A program made the translations under genes and the position numbers. The notes under the pieces were generated by a model. The model was not told the origin of the DNA and did no database searches. It saw only the letters and a program-made list of their open reading frames with translations. This document shows, one piece after another, positions 26,199 to 31,698 of a DNA stretch of 36,751 nucleotides. Source of the stretch: Candidatus Methanoperedens sp. (GTDB taxonomy: Archaea; Halobacteriota; Methanosarcinia; Methanosarcinales; Methanoperedenaceae); assembly GCA_027460585.1 (NCBI GenBank), contig JAPZAP010000044.1, positions 1 to 36,751 on the forward strand, in the 5' to 3' direction. Every line of letters begins with the position of its first letter. Position 1 is the stretch's first letter.

Positions 26199-26462
26199 TC
26201 ATTTTTCTTCTTTAAATAGCTTATAGACTTCTTTCATGCCGATGACAACAGTAGCAATATAAAGAATTATCATAAATATTTCTGATAGGGTAGTCACGAT
26301 CATGATGGGGTAAAGCTCTTCAAAACCAAAAAATCTTGCAGCACTCTTTACGATCCACAATCCAAGCATAACACAAATAATCGGGAAAACATCTCCTATC
26401 ATCACAAAGGAGATGAGAGCCAACATTTTAATTTTCTTTATCAAAAATTCTTTAAGCTGCAT
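26199..26462 (-). CDS. Two-span membrane protein of the element
   Basis: An 87-aa protein with a basic N-terminal helix (MQLKEFLIKKIKM), two hydrophobic segments (about 14-36 and 52-74) and a basic end (KEVYKLFKEEK). No family is recognised. It starts 2 bases after the stop of the Cys-cluster protein upstream and is followed closely by another membrane protein gene, so the three are co-transcribed. Confidence 0.65.
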   Translation of the reverse strand: MQLKEFLIKKIKMLALISFVMIGDVFPIICVMLGLWIVKSAARFFGFEELYPIMIVTTLSEIFMIILYIATVVIGMKEVYKLFKEEK

Positions 26463-26464
26463 CG

Positions 26465-26800
26465 TTACCCTTTTCCTTCTATTTCGTCCATTACTGCCTT
26501 TTGGCTTGAAATAACATTTTCCATATGCCTTATCGCCCCGCTAAAACTATCTTCACCGATTTGGCTTCTTTTCAGGACATACCTCATTAAAATTTGATAG
26601 GCTTCATTGTCAATTTCAATTATTTCAGCCATGTTTTTTCCAAAACGGACCGCTGTGTCTTTTGCTGTTAACTGGTTCTTTTCCGGGGTTGAGATGTGCC
26701 TCAAAGTGTTTATGGTGTCTTTTTCACCGTCACAATCCGCACAGTCGGCAAAACATGCATTTGCGTATTTGCAGGCGGGGCGAGGCTTCTTATTGTTCAT
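26465..26800 (-). CDS. Small protein with N-terminal Cys cluster
   Basis: A 111-aa protein whose first 25 residues contain five cysteines (CKYANACFADCADC, residues 10-23), a probable metal or Fe-S site. The remainder is charged and helical (EIIEIDNEAYQILMRYVLKR) without a membrane segment. No family is recognised. It lies 16 bases downstream of the RHH gene and upstream of two membrane protein genes. Confidence 0.65.
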   Translation of the reverse strand: MNNKKPRPACKYANACFADCADCDGEKDTINTLRHISTPEKNQLTAKDTAVRFGKNMAEIIEIDNEAYQILMRYVLKRSQIGEDSFSGAIRHMENVISSQKAVMDEIEGKG

Positions 26801-26816
26801 GTTCGCCTTCTCTGAT

Positions 26817-26969
26817 TTACTCCGGTTTTCTTTTTGAAGGTTCTTTTAATTGTTGAAGTGCATATTCTATCGCATGAGTTCTACTCGCAAACCGCTTTTT
26901 ATCGATCTCTTTATCAACCCACGTTAACAAATCTTCGTCAAGTGCAATACTTGTTTTAAGTTTAGTCAT
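26817..26969 (-). CDS. Ribbon-helix-helix (CopG-like) DNA-binding protein
   Basis: A 50-aa protein, MTKLKTSIALDEDLLTWVDK, then EIDKKRFASRTHAIEYALQQ and a basic tail. It is a textbook RHH: a strand with alternating residues (KTSIAL), helix DEDLLTWVDKEI, the turn F-A-S-R and second helix THAIEYALQQL. It is the first gene of the leftward run and is divergent from the rightward operon starting at 27066. The 97-base gap contains AATACC/GGTATT sites suited to autoregulation. Confidence 0.85.
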   Translation of the reverse strand: MTKLKTSIALDEDLLTWVDKEIDKKRFASRTHAIEYALQQLKEPSKRKPE

Positions 26970-26976
26970 ATTCTCA

Positions 26977-27049
26977 AATACCTAAACATACCGGTAAGTA
27001 TATATCAGTTATTACCCAATAGTATTCAATAATACCCATTATAGGTATT
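26977..27049. promoter_or_regulatory. Divergent control region with AATACC/GGTATT half-sites
   Basis: AATACC at 26977-26982, and the inverted pair AATACC (27031-27036) / GGTATT (27044-27049), separated by 7 bases, lie between the RHH gene and the rightward operon. The same half-site recurs before the zinc-finger/membrane operon (28871-28885). The RHH protein is the natural candidate to bind them; this is inference. Confidence 0.45.
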
Positions 27050-27065
27050 AATAAAGGTGAATAAT

Positions 27066-27404
27066 ATGGAAGATTCAAACAATCAAACATCAAGCATTGA
27101 ACTGAAAACGACACAGAACGTAGTATTAAAAATACAATCGGGATCGTCTATGCACCCATTCGTATCAATCCGAACGAGACAAGACTTATTGGATTCCACC
27201 GTAGCGTATGCAAACATGATTGGGATGGAACCGGATAGACTGTTCGAGAAAGTGTTAAACGATGCGCTGAAAACACTTCGCGGCTCTTTAAACAACCTGC
27301 ACCACACATCAAGAGACGAGATCATAGCGCGTTATGGAGTGCCGGCAAATTACCCCGACGCGCCCATAGATGAAATACCAGAGAGTGAGCCCGATGGACA
27401 ATGA
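27066..27404 (+). CDS. Unknown element protein, paralogue of the next gene
   Basis: From the ATG at 27066 the protein is 112 aa, with the Shine-Dalgarno AAAGGTGA at 27053-27060 (the GTG at 27057 is part of it and is not the start). It is soluble and mostly helical in its second half. Residues around 45-95 align by eye with the downstream protein: a Leu-Leu/Tyr helix, I-G-M, LFEKV or FLQKV, then a helix ending N-x-L, and T-S-x-D/E-E. This points to a tandem duplication of a small domain, perhaps DNA-binding. No named family is recognised. First gene of a three-gene rightward operon. Confidence 0.65.
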   Translation: MEDSNNQTSSIELKTTQNVVLKIQSGSSMHPFVSIRTRQDLLDSTVAYANMIGMEPDRLFEKVLNDALKTLRGSLNNLHHTSRDEIIARYGVPANYPDAPIDEIPESEPDGQ

Positions 27405-27636
27405 AAAGAAAACCGGAAAGGTTGAACTGGAAGTAAGCTATGAATTGTTAGGTTTCGCTACTTTCTATGGAGAGCTGCTAGGGATCGGAATGGATGGGTT
27501 TTTACAGAAAGTGATCGAGCAACACCTTGAAGAAATAAGAAGCAAAGTAAATGAGCTACCGTTCACATCTTACGAAATGTTAGATACCCGCCTGGCTGAA
27601 GGCTTCCAGGCACCGGCACAACAAAGGAAGAAATGA
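27394..27636 (+). CDS. Unknown element protein, paralogue of the previous gene
   Basis: From the ATG at 27394 the protein is 80 aa and overlaps the previous gene by 11 bases. VELEVSYELLGFATFYGELL is followed by GIGMDGFLQKVIEQHLEEIR and FTSYEMLDTRLAEG. It shares the I-G-M...F-x-x-K-V...R..N-x-L..T-S pattern with its neighbour. No membrane segment. The function is unknown. The stop overlaps the next start (ATGA at 27633). Confidence 0.65.
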   Translation: MDNEKKTGKVELEVSYELLGFATFYGELLGIGMDGFLQKVIEQHLEEIRSKVNELPFTSYEMLDTRLAEGFQAPAQQRKK

Positions 27637-27785
27637 AAGAACTTAGATCATACGATGAAATACTGGAAAAGCGAAATGAAACCAGAGCATGGTTATCCAA
27701 CGAGGGCCGGGAATGCCTGGAAGAGACAAGAAAGCCCATGATCATAAAAGCTGAAACCTTCGAATGGGTCTTGAAAATGAGATAA
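27633..27785 (+). CDS. Small helical protein (50 aa), third gene of the rightward operon
   Basis: A 50-aa frame beginning MKELRSYDEILEKRNETRAW, charged and helical, with one Cys. It begins inside the stop codon of the preceding gene (ATGA), which strongly suggests real translation. No family is recognised. It ends 12 bases before the GATGGTATAC inverted repeat. Confidence 0.55.
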   Translation: MKELRSYDEILEKRNETRAWLSNEGRECLEETRKPMIIKAETFEWVLKMR

Positions 27786-27797
27786 CCAGATCATGCA

Positions 27798-27848
27798 GAT
27801 GGTATACAATAGGATCATATCGTATACCATCAAAAAGCTTTTTTTTTT
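27798..27848. terminator. GATGGTATAC inverted repeat plus T-run
   Basis: GATGGTATAC (27798-27807) and GTATACCATC (27822-27831) are perfect inverted 10-mers separated by 14 bases, followed by AAAAAGC and a run of ten or more T. They sit between convergent operons, so a bidirectional terminator is plausible. The GTATAC pair is also found at 31653-31682, so a recombination or replication site is an alternative. Confidence 0.5.
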
Positions 27849-28014
27849 AACTTTGATTTTTTGAGATCCGCGCCATTAATCCGGGAATGTATTTCCAGAA
27901 TACAACAACCAGCCCGACAACAAAGACCACAATAACGATAGCTGTTACGTTAATATTCCAATGGCAAACGTGAGTTGTAGTCACTGCCTGTGATTCGCTC
28001 TTTGTTTCGCTCAT
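27847..28014 (-). CDS. Small single-span membrane protein (55 aa)
   Basis: A 55-aa frame: polar N-terminus (MSETKSESQAVTTTHVCHWN), a Val/Ile-rich helix (about 22-40) and a basic end (KYIPGLMARISKNQS). It begins inside the stop codon of the upstream membrane protein gene (ATGA). Its N-terminal Ser/Glu/Lys pattern resembles that of the two preceding proteins. No family is recognised. Confidence 0.65.
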   Translation of the reverse strand: MSETKSESQAVTTTHVCHWNINVTAIVIVVFVVGLVVVFWKYIPGLMARISKNQS

Positions 28015-28313
28015 CTTACACCTACCCCAGATGAAAGGACAGACACATACTGCGCCCGGTCTGTGGTCGTGGCAGCGCCAGTATCCACATACTGACCGCT
28101 GGTATTATTATTTCCAGCTTTCTGAGTATACCAGGTATAAACCAGATAGCCAAGCGATGCAACGAGCAAGACAACACCTATAACCATAGGAACCCAGAAG
28201 GCCGCACCGTCACCCTCTGCCTTTGAATCACTGGCAGGTTCTTTGATATAGATCACAATTGCATCTTTTTGAGCATTAACAGCCGTCTTTGAATCGGCCA
28301 CGACTTCGCTCAT
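28011..28313 (-). CDS. Single-span membrane protein of the element (100 aa)
   Basis: A 100-aa protein. The N-terminal 38 residues are polar (MSEVVADSKTAVNAQKDAIV), a hydrophobic helix lies at about 41-63 (WVPMVIGVVLLVASLGYLVY) and a Gly/Asn/Thr-rich tail follows. It starts in the stop codon of the zinc-finger membrane protein gene and ends in the start of the 55-aa gene. The Thr/Ser-rich tail could be exposed outside the membrane. No family is recognised; a structural membrane protein of a virion or a conjugation-like surface protein is possible but only a guess. Confidence 0.65.
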   Translation of the reverse strand: MSEVVADSKTAVNAQKDAIVIYIKEPASDSKAEGDGAAFWVPMVIGVVLLVASLGYLVYTWYTQKAGNNNTSGQYVDTGAATTTDRAQYVSVLSSGVGVR

Positions 28314-28771
28314 GTGTGCCCCAACAGTGAAGCAACCGGAGGCGTGGGAGATGTAAGGCCGGCGCTGGTCTTAGTATTCCCGACTTTCTGAGAAGCCCAT
28401 TTATAAGCGAGATAGATAAGGCCCGCGATCAGCACGAAGCCAAGCAATACAATCGCTAAAGTTTCAACCAACCAAGAAACACCGTCATCATCGTCTTTCG
28501 ATTCGCTTAAATCGCTTGCAGTTGCGTTAATGTCAGAAGCGATAATTTCACTTGATTTCACTTGATTTTGCTTCAGGTTCGCTTCAAGTTCACCTGAGTT
28601 AATGACAGGTTCGCTTAAATCGCTTGCAGCCGCGTTAATACCTGAAGCGATAATTTCACTTGATTTCGCTTCGCGTTCGCTTCCGGATCGCTCACGGCAA
28701 GACACAAGATGATTACCATAGCCTCTAGTATCTACATCGAGGCCACATATTTCACATCGTTTCGTATTCAT
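28310..28771 (-). CDS. Zinc-finger, repeat and transmembrane protein
   Basis: A 153-aa protein of unusual layout: an N-terminal zinc finger (CEICGLDVDTRGYGNHLVSC; Cys6, Cys9, His21 and Cys26), two direct repeats starting KSSEIIAS (units of 36 residues, coded by a 108-base DNA repeat, 28502-28558 and 28610-28666), an acidic patch (SESKDDDDG), a transmembrane helix (about 105-127) and a Pro/Thr-rich tail. A cytoplasmic DNA-binding finger linked by a spacer to a membrane anchor could tie nucleic acid to the membrane. No family is recognised. It is the first gene of a three-gene operon. Confidence 0.7.
   Translation of the reverse strand: MNTKRCEICGLDVDTRGYGNHLVSCRERSGSEREAKSSEIIASGINAAASDLSEPVINSGELEANLKQNQVKSSEIIASDINATASDLSESKDDDDGVSWLVETLAIVLLGFVLIAGLIYLAYKWASQKVGNTKTSAGLTSPTPPVASLLGHT
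28502..28666. repeat. Two-copy 108-base direct repeat inside the zinc-finger/TM gene
   Basis: The blocks starting TTCGCTTAAATCGCTTGCAG at 28502 and 28610 are nearly identical for about 57 bases. The period of 108 bases keeps the frame (36 codons). It is a recent intragenic duplication of the linker between finger and membrane helix. Confidence 0.7.
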
Positions 28772-28870
28772 ATTTCGTTATCCTGAAAGCGATATCACTT
28801 TCAATATTATAAATAATATCAAAACAATAAATACACACCACGCGCAGAAAGGCCGAAAAAGGCCGAAAAC

Positions 28871-28900
28871 GGTATTAGTAATACCGAATTAGGTATTACT
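28871..28900. promoter_or_regulatory. GGTATT/AATACC palindrome upstream of the membrane-protein operon
   Basis: GGTATTAGTAATACC (28871-28885) is a perfect inverted repeat, followed by a further half-site GGTATTACT (28892-28900). These share the GGTATT half-site with the RHH control region at 27031-27049. It could be an operator, a terminator for the small gene ending at 28896, or both. Two AAGGCCGAAAA direct units (about 28848-28869) lie beside it. Confidence 0.45.
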
Positions 28901-29036
28901 TCGATTTAGAATAAGACTCAAAAACTCTAATGAGCGCATCACCATAAGACAAATCAACACCAGTTCGTTCACTTAACTCAGCCCTTATCTCTTCAAGCCG
29001 GGATATCACTTTTTTAGGCAAACTGACATTAGACAC
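28896..29036 (-). CDS. Small RHH-like or helical protein (46 aa), GTG start
   Basis: A 46-aa frame starting with GTG at 29036. The Shine-Dalgarno GGAGGGTGA overlaps the end of the Rep gene, about 7 bases upstream. SNVSLPKKVISRLEEIRAEL has the look of a short RHH N-terminus (strand VSLP, helix KKVISRLEEIRAEL), followed by a second helix (YGDALIRVFESY). Placed right after rep, it could be a copy-number or autoregulatory protein. No family is proven. Confidence 0.6.
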   Translation of the reverse strand: MSNVSLPKKVISRLEEIRAELSERTGVDLSYGDALIRVFESYSKSK

Positions 29037-29040
29037 TATT

Positions 29041-30162
29041 TCACCCTCCAATGATCAGCCGGCTTTGTTCATACTCCAACCTCTTTTCGGGACCCACTTC
29101 TATACACGGAACACGACCCCGCTTTAAAACATTCCGTAACTTGTAAGCCTTTTTTACCACAACATGCAGATAAACGCCCCGGTCATTCTTCCAATCAATA
29201 TCATAACCCTCATCGGCCTCAGTCATACCGTATAAATGCAATTCTTCCCCACATGCCTGGCATTTTATGGCCTCAGTCACCCTTTGGATGCTATCAATAA
29301 CGATTTTATTGTTTGAGATCATACCAAAATATGTAACGGCCTGAAATCCTTTAGCAATACCGCAGTGCGTAAGCGTGTATTTTATTGTCCCTTTTATGGT
29401 TTCACGCCTTCCAACATTATGATAGATCCATCCGGTTTGATCGTAAAAATCATTTGACTTTTTAAGCCACCCAAACCCGATAACGTGAAAATGTGGTGAT
29501 GCATACCAGACATAAGGCTTTAAATCCGGTCTAAAATTATCTTCCCTGGGATCATTCTGTCTAAATGGGTGAAATATCATAGCGCCACCACGCACACCGG
29601 CCTTTTTTGCATGTTCCCCGGCCATAGTTCGCAATCTTCGAGATCCTCCAGGCGTCCGGATCAATTCTTTGGCGATATCCTGCGGAGGTGAAAACACAAT
29701 ATGATTAACACGGCCTATCTGATGGCCTTCATGTTTGTATAATCCGATAGCCTGGATTAATCTATCAGAACTATTAACGGCCTGTCGTGACGCCCAGGAT
29801 TCATAACAGACAGGACAATTTGGATTATGACACGAATGAGTAGCCACATAACGATCATGAATTAAACCGTCTAATGTCATTTGCCCATGATTAGGACAGC
29901 TTAAAGGATGCGTCCATTCCCCGCATTTATCGTTTGTTTGTTCCCCCTGACCAGGGAGAGTAAAAATAGACCGATTATTGATAATTTCCATGAACACACT
30001 GTCATGATTCTTATCGGCTGTTGCATTCCCTGTTAGTCGCTTTGGCGTCCTTCGGCCTATTGGTATTTGGTACTTAGGCGTAAGGCAGGATACAGACGAT
30101 TGCATGGGCTCTAAAATGACAGGCCTTTCGCCCCGCAGCATGGCCTCATATTCACGGCTCAT
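29041..30162 (-). CDS. Rolling-circle replication initiator (HUH endonuclease)
   Basis: A 373-aa Rep-like protein. A Cys zinc finger (CHNPNCPVC, residues 111-119) is followed by motif I (RVNHIVFSPP, 151-160), the HUH metal-binding motif His224-Phe-His226 in SPHFHVIGFG, and the motif III tyrosine Tyr262 in IKYTLTH, which would nick the origin and stay bound to the 5' end. A second Cys pair (C301-x2-C304) follows. The order finger, motif I, HUH, single Tyr fits archaeal plasmid and virus Rep proteins of the single-tyrosine type. It begins in the stop of the PriL-like gene (ATGA). The start is supported by that overlap. Rolling-circle replication of the free element is the natural inference. Confidence 0.85.
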   Translation of the reverse strand: MSREYEAMLRGERPVILEPMQSSVSCLTPKYQIPIGRRTPKRLTGNATADKNHDSVFMEIINNRSIFTLPGQGEQTNDKCGEWTHPLSCPNHGQMTLDGLIHDRYVATHSCHNPNCPVCYESWASRQAVNSSDRLIQAIGLYKHEGHQIGRVNHIVFSPPQDIAKELIRTPGGSRRLRTMAGEHAKKAGVRGGAMIFHPFRQNDPREDNFRPDLKPYVWYASPHFHVIGFGWLKKSNDFYDQTGWIYHNVGRRETIKGTIKYTLTHCGIAKGFQAVTYFGMISNNKIVIDSIQRVTEAIKCQACGEELHLYGMTEADEGYDIDWKNDRGVYLHVVVKKAYKLRNVLKRGRVPCIEVGPEKRLEYEQSRLIIGG

Positions 30163-30593
30163 GAAGCCACCTTCAATTTACATGAGTCACATTTCTTGTA
30201 ATGGCAAGTTATGCGCGAATTCCCGATAATACAGATTTTTGGAGTGTATTTGTCAGTAGAACGCTCAATGAAAACCCTTTGTAAAGGGTTTTCAGCCGCT
30301 TCGGCTTCTTTCCTAAACTGTGAAGAAATCGCTTCGTCGTCCTTCCCATCAGATTTAAACACGCTTTGAACCTGGCAATAAGTCATAGTCGCGTCATAAT
30401 CACACCAGGAGGCTTCCTTATCAATCAGGGCGCAAATTTCTTCCAGGGAGTAACCAACAAATTTTAAGAACCCTACCAGATACAGCCTTTCGTAATGGCA
30501 TGCATCTTCCGAATGAAGAATGTTAAAAAGCTCTTGTCTTTTCTCGAAAGATCGGACTTTGCTTAAATCAAGATCCGGAGAATTAGAACTCAT
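30159..30593 (-). CDS. Stand-alone protein resembling the Fe-S C-terminal domain of primase large subunit (PriL)
   Basis: From the ATG at 30593 (Shine-Dalgarno GGGAG, 10 bases upstream, and ATGA overlap with the preceding gene) the protein is 144 aa. It reads like the PriL C-terminal domain: a basic helix with Arg/Cys (DACHYERLYLVGFLKFVG), then SLEEICALIDK, D-Y-D-A-T-M-T-Y-C-Q-V, and a final YTPKICIIGNSRITC followed by HYKKCDSC. In archaeal PriL the matching blocks are GFLxxxGxSxEEI, Y-D-x-x-x-T-x-Y-Q-V and YxPPSCxTMxxxGxC, and the Cys bind a 4Fe-4S cluster. The catalytic PriS is absent. It may recruit host primase for second-strand synthesis. The longer frame to 30632 is unlikely. Confidence 0.7.
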   Translation of the reverse strand: MSSNSPDLDLSKVRSFEKRQELFNILHSEDACHYERLYLVGFLKFVGYSLEEICALIDKEASWCDYDATMTYCQVQSVFKSDGKDDEAISSQFRKEAEAAENPLQRVFIERSTDKYTPKICIIGNSRITCHYKKCDSCKLKVAS

Positions 30594-30823
30594 ATTAAAA
30601 AATCTCCCTTTTTCTTGGTCACGTTTATCCATTCATCAAGCTTCTTTGCCTGCCACCACATACCAGCATTAGCCAGCGCCCACCGGATAGAAACGGCTTC
30701 AGATACGGCATTATCAAAATCTGAAAAACCTGCTTTACCCTGTAAAAGCTTGATACCGAAACACAGCCGGGAGTTAGCCCACTCATTGGATGGTAGAAGA
30801 TGGGACCTACGACCTTGTTTCAT
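30590..30823 (-). CDS. Small unknown element protein (77 aa)
   Basis: A 77-aa basic protein (MKQGRRSHLLPSNEWANSRL, then CFGIKLLQGKAGFSDFDNAV and a Trp-rich end WALANAGMWWQAKKLDEWIN). No membrane segment; helical. Start and stop both sit in ATGA overlaps with neighbours (30820-30823 and 30590-30593), which argues that it is translated. No family is recognised. Confidence 0.6.
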   Translation of the reverse strand: MKQGRRSHLLPSNEWANSRLCFGIKLLQGKAGFSDFDNAVSEAVSIRWALANAGMWWQAKKLDEWINVTKKKGDFLI

Positions 30824-31032
30824 CTGCTATGCCCCTTTGTGCCTGGATTATAACCGATACAAAATTTATCGTGATCTTCCCGGCCTTCCTGGGTGAAGAA
30901 CCATACCCCACATTGATCACATGGAATCATTCGGCCTTTTCGTTCGTGTGGGTACGAAAGGTTTAATACAGACAGTGACAATAAAGAAAGTAGCATGATG
31001 TGGTTTGAAAGCGGGGTGCAAGCCGCTTTCAT
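30820..31032 (-). CDS. Small zinc-finger protein of the element
   Basis: A C2HC-type finger CDQCGVWFFTQEGREDHDKFC is followed by IGYNPGTKGHSR. Two starts are possible. The ATG at 31032 gives 70 aa with an odd Leu-rich N-terminus and lies 3 bases after the preceding stop. The ATG at 30930 gives a compact 36-aa finger protein. I cannot decide; the finger itself is the same in both. The stop overlaps the next start (ATGA). Such single-finger proteins are typical of archaeal viruses and plasmids. Confidence 0.65.
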   Translation of the reverse strand: MKAACTPLSNHIMLLSLLSLSVLNLSYPHERKGRMIPCDQCGVWFFTQEGREDHDKFCIGYNPGTKGHSR

Positions 31033-31035
31033 CTT

Positions 31036-31155
31036 TTAATTTTTTAATGCCCCAGATGCCTTTCTTTCAGCTAATTGAGTCTCTGCCCACGCTGCCCATT
31101 CTTCAAGCCGATCTAAAAAAGAATGGCTATTGGATGAAGGATTGTTTTCATTCAT
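31036..31155 (-). CDS. Small helical protein (39 aa)
   Basis: A 39-aa frame (MNENNPSSNSHSFLDRLEEW, then AAWAETQLAERKASGALKN) with a Shine-Dalgarno-like GAGG about 10 bases upstream, between the AbrB-like gene and the zinc-finger gene. Amphipathic helix with Trp residues. No family is recognised. Confidence 0.5.
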   Translation of the reverse strand: MNENNPSSNSHSFLDRLEEWAAWAETQLAERKASGALKN

Positions 31156-31203
31156 GCCATTGCCTCTTTTGTTATGGCTGCGGTCCGCATCTCAGAAAAA
31201 GAT

Positions 31204-31431
31204 TTAAAGGTTTGAGTTAAATAACTCATTGCCACCACCTATGCTATCTGCTGGGTGTTGCGCTGCCTGTAGAACATTCTTGGCGGACTGGGCTACAGGT
31301 ACTGCTTTTATATGATCTCCTTCTATTCGAAAGTCGAGTCTATCGCCGACTTTTAAGCCAAAATGTTCAATTATCCCTTTGGGGATATAGGCAAAATGGC
31401 TGCCCTTTATATGTTGGAGTTTGCGTTCCAT
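31204..31431 (-). CDS. AbrB/MazE-type (swapped-hairpin) DNA-binding protein
   Basis: From the ATG at 31431 the protein is 75 aa. MERKLQHIKGSHFAYIPKGI followed by IEHFGLKVGDRLDFRIEGD matches the AbrB/SpoVT swapped-hairpin pattern (S-x-x-x-x-I-P-K-x-I, L-x-x-G-D, then a strand). The tail is Ala/Gln/Gly-rich. Transition-state and antitoxin-type regulators share this fold; no toxin gene is adjacent, so a repressor of the element is more likely. It is the first gene of the leftward replication operon and is preceded by a repeat-rich region (31465-31620). Confidence 0.85.
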   Translation of the reverse strand: MERKLQHIKGSHFAYIPKGIIEHFGLKVGDRLDFRIEGDHIKAVPVAQSAKNVLQAAQHPADSIGGGNELFNSNL

Positions 31432-31464
31432 ATGAATATACAAAATAACGCGGAACCATATAAA

Positions 31465-31620
31465 CATAGTACGTCATTAACGCTAAAAATAGCGTTAACG
31501 CTGTATTTTATAGCATTAATCCTATATTTCAAAGAGTTAATGCTAATGGAAGGAAAAATGCAATAATTGTTGAAATGGAAGGAAAAATGCAACATAAAAA
31601 AGATTTATTTTATGTTGCAT
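31465..31620. repeat. Repeat-rich control or origin-like region
   Basis: In order: several TTAACGCT/AGCGTTAA and GCATTAA/TTAATGC half-sites (about 31474-31544); a 19-bp direct repeat AATGGAAGGAAAAATGCAA at 31545-31563 and 31574-31592; and a perfect 13-bp inverted repeat ATGCAACATAAAA (31587-31599) / TTTTATGTTGCAT (31608-31620) with an 8-base loop. Read on the minus strand, the hairpin is followed by TTTTT, so it may terminate the recombinase transcript. The upstream repeats may be AbrB-like operators or replication iterons. Confidence 0.6.
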
Positions 31621-31652
31621 GCAGGCTTCCTTTGGTTCGGTCTGATCTGACT

Positions 31653-31682
31653 GTATACCATCCCGATATCTAGATCGTATAC
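31653..31682. repeat. Second paired GTATAC site, downstream of the recombinase gene
   Basis: GTATACCATC (31653-31662) and ATCGTATAC (31674-31682) lie 17 bases from the recombinase stop. The arrangement of two GTATAC palindromes about 24 bases apart, with an ATC-rich middle, is also seen at 27798-27831. Possible recombinase or Rep binding site. Confidence 0.45.
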
Positions 31683-31698
31683 AACCTACATGCGAAAT

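Noticed and set aside
27057-27065. GTG at 27057 as the start of the rightward operon
   Set aside because: This GTG is part of the Shine-Dalgarno AAAGGTGA serving the ATG at 27066.
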